Source: Martinezella rhizogenes (GTDB taxonomy: Bacteria > Pseudomonadota > Alphaproteobacteria > Rhizobiales > Rhizobiaceae). Taken from it: DNA of 64,000 nucleotides. The notes below the pieces were generated by a model. The model worked only from the letters and a program-made list of their open reading frames with translations. It did not search any database and had not been told where the DNA came from. Below, piece by piece: positions 34,965 to 42,445 of the stretch (the stretch's first letter is position 1; each line of letters starts with the position of its first letter). The position numbers and the translations under genes were made by a program. Where the stretch lies: NCBI RefSeq assembly GCF_027460065.1, contig NZ_JAPYZZ010000015.1, forward strand, positions 31,048-95,047. The letters are read 5' to 3'.

Positions 34965-35109
34965 TTCTTCTCCCCGCCGGGGAGAAGATGGCCCGAAGGG
35001 TCAGATGAGGGGGCGAGCTCTCCGAATCTGTCTACTCTCTCAGCACATATTGACCGTGGCCCCCTCATCCGGCGCTGCGCGCCACCTTCTCCCCGGCGGG
35101 GAGAAGAAA
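34965..35109. repeat. Palindromic intergenic repeat, family B, copy 3
   Basis: Arms TTCTTCTCCCCGCCGGGGAGAAG (34967-34989) and CTTCTCCCCGGCGGGGAGAAG (35087-35107), with inner GATGAGGGGGC and GCCCCCTCATC. It lies between the 35-residue ORF and the terminase gene stop. Nothing else was seen in 34921-35170. Confidence 0.85.
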
Positions 35110-35170
35110 CATGCGGCAAACGCTCGCTCAACGGGCTATGGCTCTTACCCGCGGGCCCGAAATTGCCCGC

Positions 35171-36430
35171 TCACATTCCCCGCACCCTCGGCTCATTCAC
35201 CACCATCGTCGTCAGCGCCGTGATCGCCCAGACGAGCGCGTCCAGCCTGTCCGGCGAGCGTCCGGATGACAGGCCATCGGGCCCGAAATCCGTCATCTGG
35301 TCCTCCAGCTTTTCAAATCTCCCCGCGTGGCGCACCCGGCCCTGCTCGTAAAGGGCTGCGACCGGCTCGGCGCGGGTGAATTTGCCGCGGCTGGCGCGCA
35401 CCATAGTCAGCGGCAGGTTGGCGTCTATGCTTTGCAGCATGGCCCGCACCATTTCGCCGCCCTGGTTGACCTCGGCCACCACCCGGTCGGCCTCGTGGCG
35501 GCGGAAGGCGGCAACCACGGCGCGCGCCCAGCCGGCCGGCGTTTCACCCTCCACCGAACAATCCGCCAGCACCGTGAGCAGCCCGGACATGCCAAGCCCC
35601 GCCACGACGATGCCGCAGCAGGAATTCTCGCCCATCCCGGAGGGCGGATCGACCGCAACCACGATCCGCGATAGCGGCTCATGCGTCGCCTCGATGATCG
35701 CTTCCAGATCGGCGCGTTTCCACAGCGCGCCCTCCCGTTCGTCGATCAGCTCGCCGCCGATTTCCTGACGGCCGAGCCGCGTTCCGCCGTAACGCTCCTG
35801 CATGGCCTTCAGGAAGCCGGGCGACAGGTTCTGCGCATTCATGGCGGTTGGCATTCGCGCCACCCGGCTTGTCGGGTCGGAAAGCAGTGCCTTCAGCAGC
35901 GGAATGGGCCGCGGCGTGGTGGTCACCAATTGCCGTGGCGCGTCACCGAGGCGCAGGCCGAATTGCAGCATGTCCCACGTCTCCTGAGGATATTTCCATT
36001 TGCCCAGCTCGTCTGCCCAGGCCATGTGAAATTGCGGGCCGCGCAGGCTTTCCGGGTCTTCCGAGGAAAACACCTGCGCCATCGCCCCGTTCGGCCAGAG
36101 AAGCCGGCGGCGCGACACTTCGAAGGCGGGGCGATGGCGGCGGGCAATGCGGCAGATGCCGGAAATGCCGTCGATCATCACCTCGCGGGCATCGCCCAGC
36201 GTTTCAGCCACCAGCGCGATGCGCAGATCCGACTGTTTGCCGGCGGAAGCGACGGCGTGCACCCATTCGGCCCCGGCGCGGGTCTTGCCGGAACCACGTC
36301 CGCCGATCAGCAGCCATGTTCGCCACTCACCCTCCGGCGCCTGCTGCGGCAGGTTGCCGATGAAACGCCAGTCGCGCAGGAGGTTGAAGACCTGTCCCTG
36401 CAAGCGGGTTTCAGTCAAAAATTCCGCCAT
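35171..36430 (-). CDS. Terminase large subunit (GTA gp2-like)
   Basis: DNA packaging motor of 419 residues. Walker A GGRGSGKT at 43-50, Walker B region HMAWADELGKW near 135-145, coupling motif VTTTPRPIP, and the nuclease start IVVAVDPPSGMG with its acidic residue. These match the RcGTA/phage terminase family. In RcGTA the large subunit packages DNA headful without sequence preference. ATG at 36430. Upstream gp1-like gene ends 4 bp away. Confidence 0.95.
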   Translation of the reverse strand: MAEFLTETRLQGQVFNLLRDWRFIGNLPQQAPEGEWRTWLLIGGRGSGKTRAGAEWVHAVASAGKQSDLRIALVAETLGDAREVMIDGISGICRIARRHRPAFEVSRRRLLWPNGAMAQVFSSEDPESLRGPQFHMAWADELGKWKYPQETWDMLQFGLRLGDAPRQLVTTTPRPIPLLKALLSDPTSRVARMPTAMNAQNLSPGFLKAMQERYGGTRLGRQEIGGELIDEREGALWKRADLEAIIEATHEPLSRIVVAVDPPSGMGENSCCGIVVAGLGMSGLLTVLADCSVEGETPAGWARAVVAAFRRHEADRVVAEVNQGGEMVRAMLQSIDANLPLTMVRASRGKFTRAEPVAALYEQGRVRHAGRFEKLEDQMTDFGPDGLSSGRSPDRLDALVWAITALTTMVVNEPRVRGM

Positions 36431-36433
36431 GCC

Positions 36434-36883
36434 TCAGCCAGACCCGACGGAAGTACCAGACGCAGCGATCGCCTCCAGCCTCTCTCGGCATTTCTGCTCG
36501 GCCAGCGCTTCGATACGTCCGAGGAAATGCGCCACCGCCGCCTCGTAGTCTTCGGTATCGGCTTCATCCTCGTCCACAAGCGCCTGCCGCTCCTCTGCCA
36601 GCACCCGTTGCAGGGCATCGATCCGTTCCAGCGTGCGGACGATAAGCGACAGCTGATCCGTTGCGATTTTCACATCGGCGCGCGCCTGCTTGGCCTGCGC
36701 ATCCTCGGCATCAGGCAAAAGCCCCGCCTCTCCGGCCTCCCGCAGATTGCGGTACATCGAGAATTGCTCGCGCATCTCCACCGTCAGCTCGTTCAGCAAT
36801 TGTCGCAGACTGCCGTTGCGCGCCGCATCCTCCGCGGCCAGCCTGTCGGCCCGCGATTTTGTTTCGGGGGCGGCTTCCGACAT
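36434..36883 (-). CDS. GTA gp1-like protein, probable terminase small subunit
   Basis: Protein of 149 residues from ATG 36883. A longer version from 36958 (174 residues) is possible, because the earlier ATG has an AGG site about 9 nt away. The sequence is strongly helical and charged (LRQLLNELTVEMREQFSMYRNLREAGEAG; LSLIVRTLERIDALQRVLAEERQAL), as expected for a small terminase subunit forming a coiled-coil ring. It is directly 5' to terminase large (3-bp gap). Identity is from position and composition rather than clear motifs. Confidence 0.7.
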   Translation of the reverse strand: MSEAAPETKSRADRLAAEDAARNGSLRQLLNELTVEMREQFSMYRNLREAGEAGLLPDAEDAQAKQARADVKIATDQLSLIVRTLERIDALQRVLAEERQALVDEDEADTEDYEAAVAHFLGRIEALAEQKCRERLEAIAASGTSVGSG

Positions 36884-37025
36884 GTCCTCACCCGCATAAG
36901 CGGGCGTCTCCGGCCAGGCTCCGTAGAGCGCCGGGTCACAAGTGTGAGAGCTTGTCATGGGATTGGCCTGCGAAAAAATAAGAAGGACACCGTACCGTAT
37001 AGGGCGCAAGATGGTCCATCCAGAC

Positions 37026-37143
37026 TCCCTCATCCCTGTGCTTGTCATAGGGATCCAGCCGACGCGCGTCTGCGCGGCGGAGAGATTCCTTTCAGCCCAA
37101 GGACTTGGGCTGGCTGGATTCCTGTGACAAGCACAGGAATGAG
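37026..37143. repeat. Palindromic intergenic repeat, family C, copy 2
   Basis: Outer arms CTCATCCCTGTGCTTGTCAT and TGACAAGCACAGGAATGAGG, then ATCCAGCCGACGCGCGTCT against CTGGCTGGATTCC, with a GCCCAAGGACTTGGGC palindrome (37095-37110). It forms the upstream border of the GTA cluster. Nothing else was recognised in 36959-37255, apart from a TATAAT hexamer at 37234. Confidence 0.85.
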
Positions 37144-37333
37144 GAAAACGGGTGAAACTGTCAGTCAGCCGCAAATCTCCGACCGTATCCAAACACTAGC
37201 AAACCACCGTCACGCTGTAAAGGATTATTTTCCTATAATTGTGATTTTTATCCTGATGACAGCATTTGCACCCTTCCCCGCACCATACTACACTCGCGCC
37301 GCAAGCGGTGGACAAGAGGGGCAAGTCAAGTTG

Positions 37334-38995
37334 GTGAAACAATGGGTTGAGCGGTTGTTTGCGGGTCTTTCGGCAACCGGCATCGTCTTCGGCACGGTTC
37401 TCTTCTGCGCTTCTCTCACACCCTCGCTTTTGCCGCGTACATGGCTGATGCAAGGCGTTTTGTGCGGTTTCTCCTTCGCCATCGGATACATGATCGGCGT
37501 CGCCCTGCATGCCATCTGGGCCTATCTGGAGCTGCCCGAACCCTCGCGCCACAATGTCCGCGGCGTTCGGTTTCTCATCGCGCTTGCCGCCGCCATCACG
37601 GCGATTGCGTTCCTGTGGCAGGCGAAGGACTGGCAGAATTCGATTCGCGTGCTGATGGAGCTTGATCCGCTGCCCAGCGCCCACCCCACCAAGACCGGTG
37701 GCCTCGCCGTGCTGGTTGCCGCCCTCCTCATCGGCGCTGGTCGGCTTTTCCAGCTCATCCGCCGGTTCTTTGCCACCCGTAGCCGTCATTACCTGCCGCG
37801 CCGGCTCGCCAATGTTCTCGGCATCGCCGCTGCTGTCGTGCTGTCATGGATGCTGCTTAACGGCCTGATTTTCGATATCGGCCTGAAATTTGCCGATTCC
37901 TCGCTGAAACAGGTGGATTCGCTGATCGAGCCTGATGTGCCGCGCCCTTCCGATCCGCTGAAAACCGGCAGCAGCGCCTCGTTGATGTCATGGGAATCGC
38001 TCGGCCGCCGCGGACGGGAATTCGTGGCGGAAGGGCCGGCCGGCACGCAGATTTCCGCCTTCACCCATCGCCCGGCGAAGGAACCACTTCGGGTCTATGC
38101 GGGCCTCAATTCCGCCGCAACACCCGAAGAGCGAGCCTCGCTGGCGCTGGAGGAGCTGAAAAGGGTCGGCGGTTTCGAGCGCAAGGTGCTGCTCGTCGTC
38201 ATCCCAACCGGCACCGGCTGGATCGATCCGGAAGCGCTTGATACAGTGGAATATCTGCATGATGGTGATATCGCCAGCGTCGCCGTGCAATATTCCTATC
38301 TTTCCAGCTGGATCGCGCTGCTGACCGAACCGGATTACGGTGTCGAGACGGCCCGCGCCCTGTTCGAAGCCGTTTATGGCTACTGGACCACCTTGCCGAA
38401 GGAAACGCGGCCGAAGCTCTACCTGCATGGCCTCAGCCTCGGTTCGCTCAATTCGCAGAAATCTTCCGATCTCTATGATGTGCTGTCCGACCCGTTCCAG
38501 GGTGCGCTGTGGAGCGGACCGCCCTTTTCCAGCTCCACCTGGCGCATGGCCACCAATGGCCGGGTGAAGGACACGCCGGAATGGCTGCCGCGTTTCCGCG
38601 ATTCCTCCGTCATCCGCTTCGCCAACCAATATACGACAGCCCATATGCCAGGCGTGGACTGGGGTCCGATGCGGATCGTCTATCTGCAATATGCCAGCGA
38701 CCCCATCACCTTCTTCGAGGCCGCCTCGCTTTACCGGCGGCCGCAATGGATGGTGCATCACGGTCCTGACGTTTCCACGTCCTTCCGCTGGTTCCCGGTG
38801 GTCACCCTGCTGCAGCTCGGTCTCGATGTTGCCGCCGCGACCACGGCGCCGATGGGTTATGGCCATGTCTATGCGCCGGAACATTACATCGACGCGTGGA
38901 TGGAGGTGACCCAGCCGCAGGGCTGGAATGCCGAGGATATCCAGCGGCTGAAGATGCTCTTCAAGGCCCGCCGCGGCTCCACCGATCCGGCGTGA
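37334..38995 (+). CDS. Membrane alpha/beta-hydrolase family protein (Abhydrolase_9 type)
   Basis: Protein of 553 residues. The start is uncertain. GTG at 37334 (or TTG 37331) follows an AGAGGGG site and opens directly with KQWVERLFAGLSATGIVFG, whereas the ATG at 37256 lacks a ribosome-binding site. The N-terminal half has four to six transmembrane helices, then a soluble C-terminal domain with KPLRVYAGLNSA-type start. Nucleophile elbow LYLHGLSLGSLNS with Ser in GLSLG is clear. The family is typical of Rhizobiales; substrate unknown. A possible TATAAT lies at 37234. Confidence 0.85.
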   Translation: MKQWVERLFAGLSATGIVFGTVLFCASLTPSLLPRTWLMQGVLCGFSFAIGYMIGVALHAIWAYLELPEPSRHNVRGVRFLIALAAAITAIAFLWQAKDWQNSIRVLMELDPLPSAHPTKTGGLAVLVAALLIGAGRLFQLIRRFFATRSRHYLPRRLANVLGIAAAVVLSWMLLNGLIFDIGLKFADSSLKQVDSLIEPDVPRPSDPLKTGSSASLMSWESLGRRGREFVAEGPAGTQISAFTHRPAKEPLRVYAGLNSAATPEERASLALEELKRVGGFERKVLLVVIPTGTGWIDPEALDTVEYLHDGDIASVAVQYSYLSSWIALLTEPDYGVETARALFEAVYGYWTTLPKETRPKLYLHGLSLGSLNSQKSSDLYDVLSDPFQGALWSGPPFSSSTWRMATNGRVKDTPEWLPRFRDSSVIRFANQYTTAHMPGVDWGPMRIVYLQYASDPITFFEAASLYRRPQWMVHHGPDVSTSFRWFPVVTLLQLGLDVAAATTAPMGYGHVYAPEHYIDAWMEVTQPQGWNAEDIQRLKMLFKARRGSTDPA

Positions 38996-39018
38996 GCGCG
39001 GCGGGTTCGCTTTGAGCC

Positions 39019-39858
39019 TCAGCCTTTCAGCCGGTCCAGATTGTCGGCAATATAGGTTTGGAGCGAACGCGGCGCATGGCCGGTCAGCGTTTCCACGTCG
39101 CCGGTCACCACGGCCGTCCAGCCCTCGCGCACGGGATAGAAGATCGAGGCGAGGAAGGACGCGTAATCCTGCGGCACGCCGGCGCCGGTGAGGATGCCGA
39201 TGAAGACTTCATCCGAGACGGCGCCGTAAGAGACAGGTTTTCCGATCGCCTGCGAAATCAGCGCGGCTGCCTCGGCGTAACCGAAGGCCTTCGGGCCTGT
39301 TAGATTGAAGGCCTTGCCATTGAAAGCGTCAGAGGTAAGTGCTGCGGCGGCACTGTCGGCGATATCACGCACGTCGATGAAGCTCGATTTTCCCTCGCCG
39401 GCCGGAACGGCGATCTGACCGTGCTCGATCCCGGCCTTCCAGTAGCTGTGGAAATTATCGGCAAACCAGTTGGGGCGCAGGATGACGTAAGGCGTGCCGG
39501 ACGCGATGATCTTCAGTTCGATCTGGCGATAGGGAATGGAATCGTCGGCATCGACGCCCAGCACGCTGAGGAAGACGATCTTCACCTTGCGGCGCGCGGC
39601 CTCTTCGACAACAGGGGTCAGTGCATCGATGGCATCCAGACGCCCGCCGGCCAGCATGAGGAACAGGCGATCAACGCCGTCAAATGCATCCGCGAAAGTG
39701 GCGTGGTCGGTATAATCGAAGCGCACACCTTCCGCGCCGTCCGTGGCGTTGCCGCTGCGCGACGCCGCCTTCACGCTTTCACCCTTGGCAACCAGCGCTT
39801 TGACCAGCGGTGTGCCGATCGTGCCTGTCGAACCGATTACGAGTATCTTGCCTGTCAT
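39019..39858 (-). CDS. NmrA/QorB-like NAD(P)-dependent oxidoreductase
   Basis: Protein of 279 residues, soluble. Rossmann start KILVIGSTGTIGTPLVKAL with G-x-x-G-x-x-G. Continues with VRFDYTDHATFADAFDGVDRLFLML and FNLTGPKAFGYAEAAALIS, typical of NmrA-like quinone oxidoreductases such as QorB. ATG at 39858 has a very good AAGGAG site about 8 nt upstream. It is divergent from an HxlR regulator, the arrangement of the ytfG/ytfH pair in enterobacteria. It probably reduces quinones or senses redox state. Confidence 0.88.
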   Translation of the reverse strand: MTGKILVIGSTGTIGTPLVKALVAKGESVKAASRSGNATDGAEGVRFDYTDHATFADAFDGVDRLFLMLAGGRLDAIDALTPVVEEAARRKVKIVFLSVLGVDADDSIPYRQIELKIIASGTPYVILRPNWFADNFHSYWKAGIEHGQIAVPAGEGKSSFIDVRDIADSAAAALTSDAFNGKAFNLTGPKAFGYAEAAALISQAIGKPVSYGAVSDEVFIGILTGAGVPQDYASFLASIFYPVREGWTAVVTGDVETLTGHAPRSLQTYIADNLDRLKG

Positions 39859-39871
39859 CTCAAATCTCCTT

Positions 39872-39970
39872 AGTATCTAATGGAAACCATGTTTCGAAAA
39901 CACAGATACTGCGTTGGCGAAATCATGAAAAGAGAGCACTTTTCGGTTATCTGGTTTCCTCGTGGAAACC
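39872..39970. promoter_or_regulatory. Operator palindromes in the HxlR/oxidoreductase divergent region
   Basis: Three inverted repeats: AGTATCT (39872-39878) with AGATACT (39904-39910), GAAAC-CAT-GTTTC (39883-39895), and GGTTTCCTCGTGGAAACC (39953-39970, a perfect 7-bp dyad). The shared GGAAACC half-site at both ends of the region suggests binding by the divergently encoded HxlR regulator. Confidence 0.65.
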
Positions 39971-40000
39971 GGCAAGACCCTGAAAGCACGGAACAAACCG

Positions 40001-40369
40001 ATGGAACACATCTATGACGTCTATGAGGATCGCTGCCCCACCCGCATGGTGCTGGACAGGATCGCAGACAAATGGGCGCTGCTGATACTCGACAAACTGC
40101 GGGTGGACGCCGTGCGCTTCAACCTGCTGCGACGGGAGATCAAGGGCATTTCGCAGAAGGTCCTGTCGCAGACGCTGAAGAAGCTGGAGCGCGACGGGCT
40201 GATTTCCCGGCAGGCCTTTGCGACGGTGCCGGTGACGGTGGAATATTCGCTGACACCGCTGGGGCGGACGCTGACCGACACGGTGGCGGCGCTCGCCCAT
40301 TGGGCGGAAGGCAATATCGATGCGGTGATGGCGGCGCAGAGGGCTTATGACGAGAGAGTGGCGGTTTAA
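40001..40369 (+). CDS. HxlR-family transcriptional regulator
   Basis: Winged-helix regulator of 122 residues. DRCPTRMVLDRIADKWALLILDKL carries the typical Cys before the recognition fold, and FNLLRREIKGISQKVLSQTLKKLERDGLISR is the recognition helix region. HxlR proteins such as QorR use a Cys to sense electrophiles. ATG 40001 was chosen; a GTG 39 nt upstream would be inside the operator palindrome and is less likely. It likely autoregulates and represses the divergent oxidoreductase. Confidence 0.9.
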   Translation: MEHIYDVYEDRCPTRMVLDRIADKWALLILDKLRVDAVRFNLLRREIKGISQKVLSQTLKKLERDGLISRQAFATVPVTVEYSLTPLGRTLTDTVAALAHWAEGNIDAVMAAQRAYDERVAV

Positions 40370-40392
40370 ATCGAGGCGCGGCTACCCCCGGC

Positions 40393-40512
40393 TCCCTCAT
40401 TCCTGTGCTCGTCACAGGAATCCAGCCAGCCCAAGTCTTTGGGCTTAAAGCACTCTTCCCGCCGCGCAGACGCGCGTCGGCTGGATCCCTGTGACAGGCA
40501 CAGGGATGAGGA
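40393..40512. repeat. Palindromic intergenic repeat, family C, copy 3
   Basis: CCTCATTCCTGTGCTCGTCACAG pairs with CTGTGACAGGCACAGGGATGAGG. Inner ATCCAGCCAGCCCAAG and GACGCGCGTCGGCTGGATCC flank the central part. It separates the convergent HxlR and Lrp-type genes. Confidence 0.85.
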
Positions 40513-40561
40513 AGGAGAGAGCGTCAGGAACGACGGTCGGCGTCGCGCCCACCAAACTCCC

Positions 40562-40993
40562 CTACCGCGAAATCCGCGTCGAAAGAATGATCGACGACAG
40601 CGTCCGCTCCACACCGTCAAGCGCGCCGATGCGGTCGATCAACCGGTCGAGATCGAGGATCGAAGGTGCGGCCAGAATCGCAATCAGGTCAAATGTGCCG
40701 CTCACAGAATGCAGCGTCGTCACTTCCTTGATGGCGGTAAGCGCGGCCGTTACCGCCGGCAGCGCCTTCGGCCCGATGGTGATCAGCACATGGGCGCGCA
40801 CCAGCCCGGAAAGATAACTTTCCGAAAGCCTCAAGCCATAACCGGCAATCACGCCGTCGGCCTCCAGCCGCTCGATTCGCGCCTGCACGGTGGTACGGGA
40901 AAGCCCGAGCCTGCGCGCCAGTTCCGCCACCGGCATGCGGGCATTTTCGGAAAGCAGGGCGAGCAGCGCCCGGTCCTTGTCGGCGATTGCCAT
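40562..40993 (-). CDS. Lrp/AsnC-family transcriptional regulator
   Basis: Protein of 143 residues: N-terminal helix-turn-helix (MPVAELARRLGLSRTTVQARIERLEADGVIAGY) and C-terminal RAM ligand domain (VRAHVLITIGPKALPAV; HSVSGTFDLIAILAA). ATG at 40993 has AGGA nine nt upstream. It is divergent from the saccharopine dehydrogenase-like gene and so probably senses an amino acid such as lysine and controls that gene (inference). Confidence 0.92.
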   Translation of the reverse strand: MAIADKDRALLALLSENARMPVAELARRLGLSRTTVQARIERLEADGVIAGYGLRLSESYLSGLVRAHVLITIGPKALPAVTAALTAIKEVTTLHSVSGTFDLIAILAAPSILDLDRLIDRIGALDGVERTLSSIILSTRISR

Positions 40994-41140
40994 AGTGATC
41001 AATCCTGTCGTCTAATTGTCCAATATTATCCCGCTATCCGCACATAGTGAAGCTGCGAATCGTCAAAAAAAGCTGGCATTCTGTCTTTGGAGCGCATTCA
41101 TTGCGCAAAGACATGCGAATTTACTGCGGGGAACAAAAAC

Positions 41141-42241
41141 ATGAAAAACATTGTCGTCATCGGCGCTGGCAATATCGGTTCAGCCATTGCCTGGATGCTG
41201 GCCGCAACGGGCGATTATCGCATCACCGTCGCCGATCGCTCGACCGATCAGCTGACGAACGTGCCGGCGCATGAGCGCGTCGATACCGAGATCGTCGACA
41301 TCGCCGATCGCCCGGCGCTGGAAGCACTGCTGAAGGGCAAATTCGCCGTGCTTTCCGCCGCCCCCTTCCATCTGACGGCGGGCATTGCCGAAGCGGCGGT
41401 CGCGGTTGGCACCCATTATCTCGATTTGACCGAAGATGTGGAATCCACCCGCAAGGTCAAGGCACTCTCGGAAACGGCCGAGACCGCGCTCATTCCACAA
41501 TGCGGTCTCGCGCCCGGCTTCATCTCCATCGTCGCCGCTGATCTCGCCGCCCGCTTCGACAAGCTGGACAGCGTGAGGATGCGCGTCGGCGCGCTGCCGC
41601 AATATCCGTCCAATGCGCTCAACTACAATCTCACCTGGAGCACGGACGGGCTGATCAACGAATATATCGAACCCTGCGAAGCCATCGTCGAAGGCCGCCT
41701 CACCGCCGTTCCGGCGCTGGAAGAGCGTGAGGAATTTTCGCTCGACGGCGTCACCTACGAGGCCTTCAATACTTCGGGCGGCCTCGGCACCCTGTGCGCC
41801 ACGCTTGATGGTAAGGTGCGGACGATGAATTACCGCACCATCCGTTATCCCGGCCATGTGGCAATCATGAAGGCGCTTCTGAACGACCTCAACCTGCGCA
41901 ACCGCCGCGACGTGCTGAAGGACCTGTTTGAAAACGCCCTGCCCGGCACCATGCAGGATGTGGTTATTGTCTTCGTCACCGTCTGCGGCACCCGCAACGG
42001 CCGTTTTCTGCAGGAAACCTATGCCAACAAGGTCTATGCCGGCCCGGTTTCCGGCCGGATGATGAGCGCTATCCAGATCACCACAGCCGCCGGTATCTGC
42101 ACGGTTCTCGACCTTCTGGCGGAAGGCGCCCTGCCACAGAAGGGTTTTGTGCGACAGGAGGAAGTGGCGCTGCCGAAATTCCTCGAAAACCGCTTTGGCC
42201 GGTATTATGGCGCGCACGAGCCGCTGGCCCGGGTGGGGTGA
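41141..42241 (+). CDS. Saccharopine dehydrogenase-like / lysine dehydrogenase-like enzyme
   Basis: Protein of 366 residues. Rossmann start MKNIVVIGAGNIGSAIAWMLA (G-x-G-x-x-G) followed by the saccharopine dehydrogenase family core (TEDVESTRKVKALSETAETALIPQCGLAPGFISIVAADL) and a C-terminal catalytic domain (YRTIRYPGHVAIMKALLNDL). Agrobacterium lysine 6-dehydrogenases and related lysine catabolic enzymes share this fold. ATG 41141 follows GGGGAA. The neighbouring Lrp regulator supports amino-acid control. Exact substrate unproven. Confidence 0.85.
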   Translation: MKNIVVIGAGNIGSAIAWMLAATGDYRITVADRSTDQLTNVPAHERVDTEIVDIADRPALEALLKGKFAVLSAAPFHLTAGIAEAAVAVGTHYLDLTEDVESTRKVKALSETAETALIPQCGLAPGFISIVAADLAARFDKLDSVRMRVGALPQYPSNALNYNLTWSTDGLINEYIEPCEAIVEGRLTAVPALEEREEFSLDGVTYEAFNTSGGLGTLCATLDGKVRTMNYRTIRYPGHVAIMKALLNDLNLRNRRDVLKDLFENALPGTMQDVVIVFVTVCGTRNGRFLQETYANKVYAGPVSGRMMSAIQITTAAGICTVLDLLAEGALPQKGFVRQEEVALPKFLENRFGRYYGAHEPLARVG

Positions 42242-42280
42242 AGAGCTAGTATTTATAGGGCGCGGCGTTGCCGCTGGGTT

Positions 42281-42402
42281 TCTTCTCCCCGCCGGGGAGA
42301 AGGTGGCCCGAAGGGTCGGATGAGGGGGCAAGCTCTCCGGATATCTCTACCCTCGCCCCCTCATCCCGCTGCCGCGACCTTCTCCCCGGTGGGGAGAAGA
42401 AA
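42281..42402. repeat. Palindromic intergenic repeat, family B, copy 4
   Basis: Arms TTCTTCTCCCCGCCGGGGAG (42281-42300) and CTTCTCCCCGGTGGGGAGAAG (42379-42399), inner GGTGGCCCGAAGGG and GATGAGGGGGC. Lies between the dehydrogenase-like gene and the selO stop (convergent), with no other feature in 42242-42445. Confidence 0.85.
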
Positions 42403-42445
42403 CAAGGGGCACACGCTCGCTCCAACGCTGCCGTTCAACCTTCGC

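Noticed and set aside
19168..36883. Ordinary prophage
   Set aside because: No integrase, repressor, replication gene or flanking tRNA/att site was found, and gene order matches GTA rather than a temperate phage.
35681..37333. Long N-terminal extension of the alpha/beta hydrolase
   Set aside because: The upstream part lies antisense to terminase and gp1 and includes a repeat; the family N-terminus starts near 37334.
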